A DNA stretch of 64,000 nucleotides. Source: Amphiura filiformis. Its lineage: Eukaryota; Echinodermata; Ophiuroidea; Amphilepidida; Amphiuridae. Location: contig NC_092640.1 of the NCBI RefSeq assembly GCF_039555335.1, forward strand, positions 40,530,295 to 40,594,294. The letters run 5' to 3'. Below, piece by piece: positions 35,699 through 47,129 of this stretch (its first letter is position 1; each line of letters opens with the position of its first letter). The notes under the pieces are model-generated. The model did not search any database, had not been told where the DNA came from, and saw nothing but the letters and a program-made list of their open reading frames with translations. Both the position numbers and the translations under genes were made by a program.

Positions 35699-36083
35699 CA
35701 GTCAAGTTAGCTCAATCGATAAGGCATTCGACTATGGTGCGAGAGGTTGCGGTTCGAACCCTGGCGGTGCCTAAATGCGCTCTCGTGGAAAAATTAAGTT
35801 AGCTTGAAATTCCCCTGGACAAGGAACTTACTGCTCATTTGTCTCGTTGTAACCCGTCGAAACTCGGGAGCTGATCCTGGTTGCGATGGTTATTTGTGGA
35901 ATGTCTAGGGTGTGCGCTCTTGAAGCAGCAAAGTCCCTGAATTGTCGTTTAATGGTTTGTGGAATGATGTGGGCCGTAGTGGTCAGCGACAACCTGTAAA
36001 GTGTGCTGAGGCTTGTGGATCAACGTCTAGGCGTTGTGCCTGTGCGTAGCGCACTATAAATCACTGCGCTTTTTTTTTTTTTT
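35699..36083 (+). repeat. tRNA-derived SINE (second family)
   Basis: TTAGCTCAATCGATAAGGC (A box) and GGTTCGAACCC (B box) form the head. The tail is GCGCACTATAAATCACTGCGC followed by a T run at 36070-36085. A 5'-truncated copy of the same tail lies at 59278-59372 on the minus strand. Confidence 0.75.
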
Positions 36084-38238
36084 TTAATTGTCTTCCCCCC
36101 TCTGCCTGCTCTGGATCCGCTACTGCCAAGGAGACATCATTTCACATTTCAGGTGGGATAGACCTAAGGGGGGGGCAGCTATCATTGAGGTGTAGGAATG
36201 CATGAAATTGGATTCGTCTACAATATAGCCTCGATTCTTTGTTAGCCTTGTGTGCCATGTTTAGCTAAAAGTTGGGTAGCCGTAGTCTCTGAAAGCCTGT
36301 TCAGCCAGGTTTAAAACGCATCATTCTCATATTAATAGATTACACAAATATCTGATATATTTACATACAGGCTAGATCACACAAATTATGTCTGGAAAAT
36401 GTACTTAAACCATTGCTATGACGTCTATTCAGTACTGTAGATTATTTTCTACGAATGAACACGTTTCTATGCAAGAATCCAGTTTTAGAGAGTATTGATA
36501 GGCCTATTGTTAGTATAAAGCAGTGGTTTAAATCAGAGAATACACTTGAAATGTATATTATTCCTTGATAAACGAGTTCACTCGGCCATGCCTTGTGGAT
36601 TAAGTAATCAAGAATCGGCAGTTTCGTGTATTCTCATAACAGGATTATCATCAAGCCTAAAAAATGTTTGATTGGCATAACATTTTAAGCTATTAGGAGA
36701 ATTCAAAGAGAAGACAGTTTCCATGGATACGGCCATTTACACCCATTTTTTGTTACTGGGAAATTAGCTTTATTTTATAGATATTTGCTTAAAAATGAGC
36801 ATTAATGGCCGTTGCCATGCAAACTGCATACTCATTGAATTCTCTCAATAGCCTAAAATTAAAGAAGCCCTATTTAGTTAAGTGTAATTTAAACTTTTGT
36901 AATGCAAAAAATTGCTAAAAATGGTAAAAAAGGGTCAATTTTGCCCAAAATCATTAAAAACATGCATTTTAGGCCTACTTATGAATTCCAAGAGGTCATA
37001 GGTCAAAAACCATAGGTTACAGAAAAATGTGATTTACTTTTTTGATCCAAACATTCATCTTAGTAAGCTGATACTCTTTTCAAGATGCATGTCATTTTTC
37101 AAAAAATTTCCCATGTAAAAATGTCTATTTTTGGTCAAAACTAGGCTTAGTATCCTCAAGATCGCCTAAGCCTAAGGCTTACTAAGCCACCTGTCGAGAA
37201 ACTCGCCAATGTGTCTGAACCTGTACTGTATCAGATGATGATTAAAACGCACATTCTATTCAACTAACATTGATAAAATTAACCGAATAAACAATGATAA
37301 ATAATTGTAAAAGCACAAATTGGAAATTTGGATTAATAAAGTAAGATTTTCTGGCAATACCGGTTTTTGCAGGACAGGACTTGTATCCAGCCTCAAAGTG
37401 TTGCTTCTGTTGCAGTGTGTGTCTAATCATGTGTGCAAAGTGTGTAAATATTTCAATTAAAGCCATATTATAACATTTTCATACACCTAGTCCTGTCTGG
37501 CCACTTTTAAATCTAATCTGAAAACCCATTTGTTTCCAAACTAAGTTTTTTATTTTCAATTAAGTGGTACATTTTATTGTATTTCAGGTATGACTTGTTG
37601 TACTAAATGACTTTCCTTGAGTTTTGTGACTTTTCCAAGTGGTGTTAAACATGTTTAATACACGTCTGCATTAGTAATGCTTGTTGGGGAGTAAACAAAA
37701 TATTCTGTATGCGTGGCCTGAACCAACGACATAGCTAGTGCAAATCTGTCTATTTATCCAGCATTTGGAGAATGTGTACTCAACCGTTACTGTAAAAGAC
37801 CTTTGATTCTGGATTCTTGTCCGAGTACTTTTAAGTTATTAAAATGACATTGTACCAAAAATGCCTACTGCAGATGTGGTGGCATACCATAATTCTCCAC
37901 TGATGTATATAGAACATATCATTAATGAACTTTATTACTTTTCGGACCTACAGATTATAAGAGTTATACACCTGGATGATGTTGTATTCATACTTGCATC
38001 TACCAGCATCTACTGCAATGTAAGCTAAACTTAAGAATATGCTTCTTGTGTGCATGGCGTGTGTAAATAAATGAATTAGGTATGAAGCATGCACACAAGG
38101 TTAACATCGTCACATCGTCTGCAGATGTCCGTGGGTGCTAGGCCTAGTATGAACTTTCATTTAACATTTTAACCAAGCACATGCACCTCAAATCTAACCT
38201 TCTACCTCTCTTTCGACAAACATAGTCCAAGGGTCCCT

Positions 38239-38395
38239 TAAGGGAAGGGGTATGAACGTTTGGACAGTATTTATTTTGGGACATTAGAGCACATCAGACA
38301 TATCGAATTGCATTCTGAATACGAAGAATGTCCTTCTGATATCAAATAATTTTGATTTTTTGAAATTACAATGTAATACACATTTGACTGCTCGC
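38239..38395 (+). repeat. Left-end fragment of the TTAAGGG foldback family
   Basis: TTAAGGGAAGGGGTATGAACG followed by a long match to 4184-4330, including GAGCACATCAGACATATCG. The right arm is not present. Confidence 0.6.
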
Positions 38396-38530
38396 TACAA
38401 GAGGACACAGAATATAATTACTATGAAAGAACAGTTTAATTACCAACCCAAAGTGTTACCATTAAACAAGACAACAATTGATTCTTATATATTTTTCTAC
38501 AGCTACATGAATATGTGTTAGACATATAAA

Positions 38531-39745
38531 AATATACGAAGAGCTTATTTCCAAACTGTGTTAAGTCCACCACCTTCAAAATTGAGATTTTGATGAAAAT
38601 GGGTAGTGAGTAATTAGGGCTATCCAGCAATGTGTGTTTTTTTCCAAAATGAGTTAAGTCACGAAATATTGACACATTAAGTATAGGGTTTTTTTCACAA
38701 AACATGTTAAGTCCAACCCAGTTTGGTAGCAAACTGTGTTAAGTCCACGAACACTGCCCTCGAGGCCAATAGTCCAATCAGAGAAATGCGGCAGCTTGTA
38801 GGCAAGTAGCACGGCATATAGGGCTTCCGATAGTTAAACGCCCAAGTTCTGCATGATAACACTGCCTTGCTTTGCGTCTTCGTTCGTGTTTGGTCTGTAT
38901 AAAATTTGTTGCTGAAGTTTTTTTTTAAATATTTTGTAGTTTGTATCGGATTTCTGAAATATTTGATGGATGCCTCCAGAAAGACATGAACAGGGTAAGA
39001 AGGGGGAGAGGGAGATGTTGTGATGGCAGAATTAATGTTAGAGGATGGTGGTAGAGGTAGTTTTTGATATTATTATTTTGTATGATTATCAAAATGTGCT
39101 ACTAAATTCAAGGTATTATTTTTAGCTTAAACACTTAGGACTTAAAACTTACGATATGAGATTAGGGTGACAGCATGGGGAGGGGGAAATTGTGAAAATA
39201 GGATAAAAACAAGTGGATATTTCAGGTCATCACTTATTGTCAGTGAAATTATGTTTGAGAAATGCAATACAATCACGAAGTTTTGAATTCTGAACTATTT
39301 TAAACGTCTAATTTTGGTAAAAATGGGCGGGAGGGAGTTCGAGATGCAAGGTGTTTTGTGGCAAGATTCTGTTTTATAGCAGGGAATCACATTTTGTATG
39401 TTTAATAAATTTATTATCTTTTAAGACTAGTTTGAGAAAAAAATGTAGTTAGTCCTGTGTTACAGATACTGTGTTTTGTGATGTGTTAAGTCCATGCCAG
39501 AAATTGCGTTTTGTGTCAAAACGTGTTAAGTCCATGCTATTTTTAACACAAATTAATTCATAAAAAAAAAACAGTCTCCAGATTTTAACTTAACATGCTT
39601 TTATGGTCTTATATATGTCACTTTCACTTCACTGTAATTTGATAGAAATCTAACTTTTTTCATTGCCATAAAGAAAAATCCTGACTTTCTTCAAAGTGAA
39701 TCTTGTGGACTTAACACAGTTTGGAAATAAGCTCTTCATATATTT
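38531..39745. repeat. Inverted-repeat element with many GTTAAGTCCA motifs
   Basis: GAAGAGCTTATTTCCAAACT and TGTGTTAAGTCCAC at the left are mirrored at 39708-39740. The motif TGTTAAGTCCA or its inverse recurs at least six times inside. It sits within an AT-rich repeat, and another foldback element follows at once. Confidence 0.5.
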
Positions 39746-39767
39746 ATTTTCTTTATTTAATTAATAT

Positions 39768-40338
39768 TATATCAGTTCGGGGGCATTTGTAATTCATGGA
39801 CATGTCTGATACTCTTGAAGGGCAGTGTTATATATAAAAGTATCATATTTCAAGGACGTCTCATAAATCACATACTCCCAAGTCTCAAACAATATAGTAA
39901 TGTTGGTGAATGTGAACCAGCGCAGCGACAATAATTTTGCGAGTAAGCCTTATCAAGGTTGTAGCTAGCCCAAGTTGAGTGCCTGCTAATTTTACTATGC
40001 AATTCATGAATAAAAGCGCAGGCTCGGATACACTTGGGATTTTTTGCTTCAAAATGTTGAATTTTGGCCATAAATGGCTCGAAATTGCAATCTAAGTGTG
40101 TTCTGGGACCATTTGTTGGAATTTGCACAGATAGATAATATATATTTGCACAGGTAAATATTTACTACACAAGCTTATACACCCATCTTCGTTCCGATGT
40201 GCTACATCGAGTGCCCAGCTGACAACAAAGCTTGACATATGTGATATCACAGACTCCTCGTATGCCAAATCACCAACCCGTAATTGAAATCATGCACAGA
40301 CGTCCATGAATTACGAGTGCCCCCGAACTGATATTTAT
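39768..40338. repeat. Foldback element with ATCAGTTCGGGGGCA ends
   Basis: ATCAGTTCGGGGGCATTTGT and AATTCATGGAC at the left are mirrored at 40306-40338 (GTCCATGAATTACGAGTG, CCCCCGAACTGAT). The minus-strand ORF inside is not a gene. Confidence 0.6.
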
Positions 40339-41402
40339 TTCTATACCTACACAATTATGTGTTCAACACATTATATAAAAATATATATTTAAAAAAAAAA
40401 ATATATATATTTGTCTATTTGATTATATACTACATGAATATGTGATATTAATTATACACATAAAAATATATAATTACTTAATTGTTTATTCAATTATAAT
40501 TATTCAATTATGTTTAGGTACATTATAAAAATGATTCAAGAGATTAACACTACACTATTTTTTTCGTTGCACCTGGAGAATCATCAGCAGATAGTGATGT
40601 TGTGCTGATATCTTGTCTACAATCAGGATAGTCCTTTTTGATTGACAGGCTAGTATGACATCATCAGCCCTGATCATATGTTACAATGTAGTCTGCGCCC
40701 TTCCCATGGGCATCAGTGGGTTAATATGTATATTATATTGTCTAGCTGCCCTTACATTTGCAAAACTGTATAATTAATTGGCTAATTTGCATAAATGCTA
40801 ATTATGAAAATATGCAAATGAGAGGGCGGCTACATGTAGACTATATAATGTATATTAAAGCCATATTGTTACATTTGCTGAGGAGGATTTCCTTTTCAAA
40901 ATTCTGTTTTTTACATTAATATATTGTACTTTATTAAAGTAACATACCCTGCAAAAATCAAGCCTCTAGCTAGGTGCTGTAGTTTTATCAAAATCTGAGA
41001 TTTTGAGTAAAACGCAGAAACTGTTGTTTAATTATTACTGTGGCAATATTAGTCAAACGTGTACGCAATGTTCATTCCACAGTACATACATTGTGTGCGG
41101 GACAGTCATGCACACACATCAAAGGACCGTACCGCATTGTTGACATCGGCGCTGGTAGTAATTTCCAATTTTGTTTACCTCAATTGTTTGCCTCAAAATT
41201 GATATCTGACAATAAAAATCTATTTTTTTTTATGGATTACAAACATTTTGAAAAAGTTTCAAAGCATGCAAAATAAAAGTACCCTGAACATTTATGCATG
41301 GATTTTTGGCAAAATATTAGCAAAAATACATATTAATGAGCCTTTTCAGTCATTTTATCTCATTAACTATATTGAATATTGATAAAAACAATATGATATA
41401 AA

Positions 41403-41955
41403 CCCAGGGAGGGGGCACTTCCATGACAGATATGCATCATGTGCCTCGGGATAGACCACCTTTTTCAAACCGGCTTGTACCCAATGACCCCCTTTTTTGT
41501 GTTATGGTCCTACCTATTACCCAATGACCCCCTTTAAAAAAATTCATGTACTCAATGACCCCTTTGTCTATTTCCTGCTATACCCAATGACCCCCCTTTT
41601 ATTTCCCAAATTTAGGTGGTATTTGTCATGTTTGTGTTCTCCTCCAGAAATAATGAGATTTTTCACATTTCCAAGGTGGCCAAGTTGTTTTCACACAGTT
41701 TGGCACTTATTTATGTGTACTTAATGATACTCTTTTGGCAATCCTGTACTCAATGACTCCCATTTTACTTTTTGTTACCCCAATGACCATCCTTTTTTCA
41801 AAGTTTCATACCGAATGACCCCGTTTTTATTCAGGTTGTGTACTGAATGACCCCATATTTTTGTAATTGTACATTTGACCTGAATGCCCCCTACTTTTAA
41901 CATGGCCGAGGCACATCCCTGCCATTTCAGATAGGGAGTGCCTCCCCCGGGGATA
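41403..41955. repeat. Inverted-repeat element with CAATGACCCCC tandem motifs
   Basis: GGGAGGGGGCACTTCC at the left is mirrored by GGGAGTGCCTCCCCC at the right. Inside, ACCCAATGACCCCCTTT recurs about eight times. Confidence 0.55.
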
Positions 41956-42174
41956 TAAATAAAATACAAGTTGATATATTGTGAAAACCGGATGTCCGAT
42001 TTGCTTCAAAGGAAATGCAATTGATCAGTGCACTTGATCAATTTAAAGCATGCTCAGACAATTTCCTAATTTCCATAAATATTCTCATATCCCACCTTAA
42101 ACTCTTGAATCATTTTATCTACCACTGCGTACTTGTATAAAAATATACATTACTTGTTTATTCCATTATTATAT

Positions 42175-42300
42175 ATTTTCTACAGCTACACGAATATGTG
42201 CTAGACACATAAAAATATGTATTTACTTAATTATCTATCAAATTATTATATTTTTTCTACAGCTACATGAAGATGTGTTAGACACAAATTAATTAAGAAA
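42175..42300. repeat. AT-rich direct repeat, unit about 80 bp
   Basis: TTCTACAGCTACA(T/C)GAA(T/G)ATGTG and TAGACAC recur twice here, once near 38495, and loosely near 40425. The foldbacks at 38531 and 39768 appear inserted into this repeat. Confidence 0.45.
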
Positions 42301-42909
42301 CAAAATATGCTACTTTCAGTATAATGGTTTCCCGGGAATGGTTTAACCAATGTGTGCTAGAAAACCCAGTATTAAACATTATTGCAACATTACATGTATG
42401 GTGGTGGTTTAATCTATTTATTAATTGGACATTAGCAGTACATGCAGTATGATGTCATAGCAACAGTCTAAATTAACGGGGAAACATTTTAAGGATGTAC
42501 GCAGGATCGTGCTTGGCAAGTATATATGAAAGTATACCAACATTTTACTCATAGTTAGAAAGTATATAAATATAGAGGCGTGATATATGCATGTAGTGGG
42601 CGTAATTAAAGCATCCAATTTTATCATGTGTTTTGGATCCAATAGTTTCAAAACATAATAATGGTTGCAATTGGATTTGAACTGTTGTTCATATGAGAGC
42701 AGATTTTTCATTGGGGGCCTATTATTTGATCTCAAAACCACCTTTGGCCTCTGTATGTGACCTTTGATACAACTGATATATGCATGTAGTGCAGCTCCTG
42801 GGTGCAACTGTATGACCCAAGTTAGGTTGCAATAGGATTTAAACTGTTCATAAGACCGAAACTTTTGTCAAAACCAAAAGTGTCCCATACAGCGGTCCAT
42901 ACATATATA

Positions 42910-43311
42910 CAGGGTGTCCCTGAAAGAACTATATTTTAATGCCCAAACCAACCAGAACTAATAAAATAGTTGATATGGTTGAGGAATAAAGTAGCTATCA
43001 AATACTGTTTGATTCTTGACAATTGACCCCTCCGTTCCAGGAAGTCAAATCAAATATCTAATAATGTCGCTGACAATGGATGGCTCATGCACTAATATTG
43101 ACACTCCTAATAATCCATGGAAAGGTTTGAAAATGAGGGCACTATTTGAAATTCTTAAAGAACAGTGTGGTCAAATGTCAAAATTCAAAAAATATGCGAT
43201 AGCTGAATTATTCCTCAACCATATCAGTTATTTTATAGATATGTTTGGCTTGGGCATTAAAATAACCAAAAAATTAAGTTTCCGATGATATGTACAGTTC
43301 TTTCGGGGTCT
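42910..43311. repeat. Foldback element with CAGGGTGTCCCTGAAAGAAC end
   Basis: The left end GTCCCTGAAAGAACT and the inner GATATGGTTGAGGAATAA block are mirrored at the right (GAACTGTACA, TTATTCCTCAACCATATC). The right end is more diverged. Confidence 0.5.
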
Positions 43312-43565
43312 CATACAGCCATCCATCAATACGGAAACGTGATTACATAGTCTCTCTGATGATACTCCTCACTGATTCAAAAGAACAGAATATATGTGAC
43401 AGTAACTGATCCAATAAGACCAAAGTTGGATATGTTAGAAAATTGAGTTATTACCATTACTAATTACATGCTCATTACGTAAACTTATTGATGTTGAATT
43501 GAAATTCTCTAAGTCTTTGGAATATATATATACTTGGTTGCAAAGTAATGAACCTTTTTATATAA

Positions 43566-43977
43566 GGGGCTGTGCAATAATTATGAGCCCGGGGTAAAAT
43601 TTCCAAACGGCTTTTTCGCCAAAAATCACTTTCCCCCCTCTCGGCCCGCCAAAAATCGCTTGCCCCCCCCCTCTTGGAACTAAAATGAACATGCCAAATT
43701 TTTGGGATCCCAATTTGCAAACCTTAAATGGTCTAGATGCATGTTGCGAGTGCAACGAGCAGGAAAATTTGCATATTTAAGCGTTTCTGTACTGTTTTCC
43801 TATGCCATTTTAGCATGTTTTATTAAAAAGGCGCCCATGAAGGTGTGCCAAAAAATCGCTTGCCCCCCCCCCCTCGGCTTGCCAAAATTGCTTGCCCCCC
43901 CTTTCGCCCGCCAAAATGTCTTGCTCCCCCCCCTCAATTTTACCCTCCCACAGGGCTCATAATTATTGCACAGCCAC
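43566..43977. repeat. MITE of the GGGGCTGTGC family, TAA target duplication
   Basis: Starts GGGGCTGTGCAATAATTATG at 43566 and ends with its inverse at 43977, flanked by TAA at 43563-43565 and 43978-43980. It carries C/G tracts alternating with GCCAAAAATCGCTTGCC units. Confidence 0.8.
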
Positions 43978-44803
43978 TAAGTCAATTTCCTAAAGTTAAT
44001 TATGCTGGAAATTAAACACTGCATACAACCCCTACGGAAGACACAACATTAATCTTCCAAACAGGGAGTGTGATTTCAAATGGGATATGACTCCATTTGA
44101 AATCTACCACCACTGTGTGGCAGATGTATAAAAGTCATTCATACAGGGTGTGTCCATGGATATCAACTGGAATAGCCCATTCCTGCATACTGATGACGAA
44201 CCGAAGATGACTATAAACCACCACTTTGTACCGTATAGACTATAGAGGGTGTTGTTATACATTTATTTTTTCTGGTAGTGCAAAGCTGATTTGTTATAAG
44301 TTATATATAGGCGGTTTTATAGTAAACTGTTTCTCATCAATATGCAGATCATTCCGTTGTGTATAGACATTTTTTTGTGTCCGTCTCAACATGTAAGCTT
44401 CACATGTCCAGTTACTGATAATAATTATACCTTTTGTAGACATCGGTGCCCGGACCATGGGGCATTTTCTGCAAAATCATAGAAAAGATGAAAAAAATAA
44501 TGTGTGTACATGTAACTATATTGTTTTTGCTTTTTGTGCAGCGCCTACAGACCTTTTGTTTTGTGCGCTTTATGAATGTCCATTATTATGCTATCAGCAC
44601 TTTCAATAACTTTCAGTGTACAAAACAAGCATGATCTTTACCCTTATATGCACACCTCAGTTTAAGTAGCTACAAAAGCTATGACTTGAATGCATAATAA
44701 TTATAGCATGCAATTGGGATAAGAATTATGTGAGTTTCGCCAATTGCAAAGGCAATTGTATGTAGCGCATTTGGCGCAATATTTTCAAAATATTTTTCTA
44801 ATT

Positions 44804-45378
44804 TAATTTAGTAGTTTAAACCTCTGATCTCAACACAAAAATGTGTGTACCTGGAATTTTCAGTCAACATTTCGACTTTCATCATCTGACTGGCAACCCA
44901 GGTTAGGGGTTAGCAACCTTTTGGACACTTGACCCCAAAATTGGGCTGTAGATTCTCGGTTACATTTTGTAAATGTAACCAAATCGACAATTGGCAACTT
45001 TGCAGGTGTAACCATGGTAACAGCGAAATGTAATCCTTTTACCAACACTGACATCTAAGAATCGTTGAGTAATCTATTAGAGCAGTTCTTGACCTTTCTT
45101 TGAGTCGGACAATTTTTTTATTGTCTGACTTTCGACAGCTTGTGTTCCTTCTTAAACTGCGCACGCTCTCACAACACAACCTTCATCAGTGTTAACCAGC
45201 CATCACTGAACAGAGATGGGGTCCGGTACAAGTTATCAAGAATCTACGACCAAATTATGGGGTCAAGTGCCCGATAGGTCGCTGGCTCCTAACATGCTGA
45301 GGAAAGTCAAAGTGTTGACAGAAAAGTCCAAGTACGCACATTTTTGTGTTATGATCAAGGGTTTAAACTACTAAATTA
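44804..45378. repeat. Foldback element, arms about 150 bp
   Basis: TAATTTAGTAGTTTAAACC and AACACAAAAATGTG at the left are mirrored at 45330-45378, with further pairing through CACTTGACCCCA and GTAGATTCT. It lies just downstream of the gene A transmembrane exon. Confidence 0.65.
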
Positions 45379-45492
45379 CGTTTACTACCAACACATGAAC
45401 TTTCATTCAAATTTTTCTGATTCATGTTTATCCACAATCAAGATAAAATCAACAACCAAACCTATAAACTATATAGCCTTCATAATACTTAC

Positions 45493-45728
45493 CATTAATG
45501 ATGGGAAAGCTGGACTAAGTTGCCTTGCTGCCCCTGTGTGATTTTCAATTGGTGTACGAAGACTGAGTTGCGCTACTTTGTACGACGATGTTGTAGGTTT
45601 CGCTTCATAAGGTGAGTTTCGAGCCTTACGTAAACAAATACAGCACAAAACACATAAGATAGCAGAAAGAGCAAACAAACAAACCACAATCGCAGATCCG
45701 ATTCCAATCAAAGCTGCCGTTGACAGAC
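45493..45728 (-). CDS. Gene A exon 18: transmembrane helix and start of cytoplasmic tail
   Basis: AATACAG acceptor (phase 1) and ATG|GTAAGT donor (phase 0) bound 236 bp. The exon starts GLSTAALIGIGSA, runs through a helix of about 25 residues with a Cys-rich end (CVLCCICL), then the basic stop-transfer RKAR. The tail that follows has NSPYEAKPTTSSY and QLSLRTP, with Ser/Thr/Tyr that could be phosphorylated (inference). The juxtamembrane cysteines are possible palmitoylation sites (inference). If not spliced, the frame stops nine codons past the donor at 45469. The next exon was not found. Confidence 0.85.
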
Positions 45729-46042
45729 CTGTATTAACAAAAGATATCTGGCTATATTATCACATCAACTATTTAAAAACATCAATTATTAAAAAAAGAT
45801 TAGCTTTAAAGAAGTAAAGAAACGGTAATTCAATGTTTGAATGTTATTTAAATTATGTATGAGTGATTTCAAACCAATATTAACTGTCATATATTGATGT
45901 AATGGATGACATATAATCACTTGGTGAAATATGTATTGTTCTATTCCACTTGCTGTTCATGCTCCTCGAAATGAACAATCCATACTTTACCTCATGATTA
46001 TATTGTGACAATAATTATTTGTATACTAGGCCTATTACATAC

Positions 46043-46165
46043 CTGTACAGGTGATTCCATCTCCTTCAAAACCACTGTTGCATTCACATGTGAACCCTCC
46101 ATCAGTGTTAGTACATTCAGCATTCACATGGCAGTTATCCAACTCCTTCTCACATTCATTGACAT
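46043..46165 (-). CDS. Gene A exon 17: calcium-binding EGF domain
   Basis: A 123-bp phase 1-1 exon with complete acceptor (GTGCTTCAG) and donor (CAG|GTATGT). It encodes DVNECEKELDNC, then [12 protein letters not shown] and GFEGDGITC: six cysteines, a D-V-N-E-C calcium signature and the C-x-N-x(4)-F-x-C-x-C hydroxylation-type motif. It lies at the 3' side of the 113-bp array and joins to the transmembrane exon. Confidence 0.88.
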
Positions 46166-46246
46166 CTGAAGCACAAATGCATTTCATTGAATTATAAAAG
46201 AAGCCTAGCTATTAAAATAAGGATCATAGTCATTTTTATTTCCGTT

Positions 46247-46964
46247 TGTTAGTACATGCAGCATTCACATGGCAGTTATCAAACTCTATTACATACCTGT
46301 ACAGGTGACTCTATCCCCTTCAAAACCACTGTTGCATTTACAAGTGAACCCTCCATCAGTGTTAGTACATTCAGCATAAACATGGCAGTTATCAAACTCT
46401 ATTACATACCTGTACAGGTGACTCCATCCCCTTCAAAACCACTGTTGCATTCACATGTGAACCCTCCATCATCAGTGTTAGTACATACAGCATTCACATG
46501 ACAGTTATCAAACTCTATTACATACCTGTACAGGTGACTCCATCCCCTTCAAAACCACTGTTGCATTCACATGTGAACCCTCCATCAGTGTTAGTACATA
46601 CAGCATTCACATGACAGTTATCAAACTCTATTACATACCTGTACAGGTGACTCCATCCCCTTCAAAACCACTGTTGCATTCACCTGTGAACCCTCCATCA
46701 GTGTTAGTACATGCAGCATACATATGGCAGTTATCAAACTCTATTACATACCTGTACAGGTGATTCCATCCCCTTCAAAACCACTGTTGCATTCACATGT
46801 GAACCCTCCATCAGTGTTAATACATTTTGCATTATGGCAGTTATCAACTCTATTACATACCTGCACAGGTGACTCCATCCCTTCAAAACCACTGTTTCAT
46901 TTTAACCCTCCGTCAGTGTTATTACATTCGGTATTCACATTACAGTTATCAAACTCTATTACAT
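46247..46964 (-). repeat. Tandem array of truncated EGF exon copies, unit 113 bp
   Basis: The donor-containing motif ACCTGTACAG or ACCTGCACAG (plus strand) recurs at 46295, 46408, 46524, 46637, 46750 and 46859, plus the flanking full exons at 46041 and 46965. Spacing is 106-116 bp, mostly 113. Each internal unit holds the EGF exon from DNC onward plus GTATGT, but lacks the D-V-N-E-C start and acceptor. The junction between units is GTATGTAATAG. Copies at 46859 and 46750 are more decayed. Confidence 0.85.
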
Positions 46965-46966
46965 AC

Positions 46967-47086
46967 CTGCACAGATGACGCCATCCCCTTCAAAACCGCT
47001 GTTGCATTCACATGTGAACCCTCCATCAGTATTAGTACATGCGGCATTCACATGACATTTATCAAACTCCTCACATTCATTGACAT
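46967..47086 (-). CDS. Gene A exon 16: calcium-binding EGF domain
   Basis: A 120-bp phase 1-1 exon with acceptor TATGCTTCAG and donor GCAG|GTATGT. It encodes [23 protein letters not shown] and GFEGDGVIC. It is the 5' intact end of the truncated-copy array. The intron sequence before its acceptor is nearly the same as that before exon 17, so whole-exon duplication came first. Confidence 0.87.
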
Positions 47087-47129
47087 CTGAAGCATAAAAG
47101 CATTTCATTGAATTATCATCATATTACTT

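Larger units (their letters stand above)
33232..37463. repeat. Large inverted repeat: two arms of about 0.54 kb around 3.1 kb
   Basis: The left arm (about 33232-33775) and right arm (about 36915-37463) are inverted copies, both starting from the outside with TTAATTGAAATATTT. They share CACACTTTGCACACATGATT, ACATTGGCGAGTTTCTCGAC and TTTTTGACCTATGACC. The interior holds a small inverted-repeat element, a tandem duplication (35253-35720) and a SINE. No transposase is recognised. It could be a long-terminal-inverted-repeat transposon relic. Confidence 0.65.
24428..45492. other. Intergenic or UTR region dominated by nested transposons
   Basis: About 21 kb with no convincing coding exon on either strand. 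It should hold the 3' end of gene A and the promoter and 5'UTR of gene B, but I could not place them. Most ORFs here fall in inverted repeats, MITEs or SINEs listed separately. A GTGAGT donor-like site near 30990 (minus) is a weak candidate for a 5'UTR exon. Confidence 0.5.

Noticed and set aside
35259-35774. 171-codon plus-strand ORF
   Set aside because: It covers a tandem duplication and the head of a SINE; the end of the ORF is the tRNA-like B box.
44860-45054. Minus-strand ORF just downstream of the transmembrane exon as the missing tail exon of gene A
   Set aside because: It lies wholly inside the foldback element at 44804-45378 and has no suitable acceptor in phase 0.
46256-47090. Plus-strand ORFs across the EGF array
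   Set aside because: Antisense shadows of the EGF units, whose cysteine pattern and splice sites read on the minus strand.
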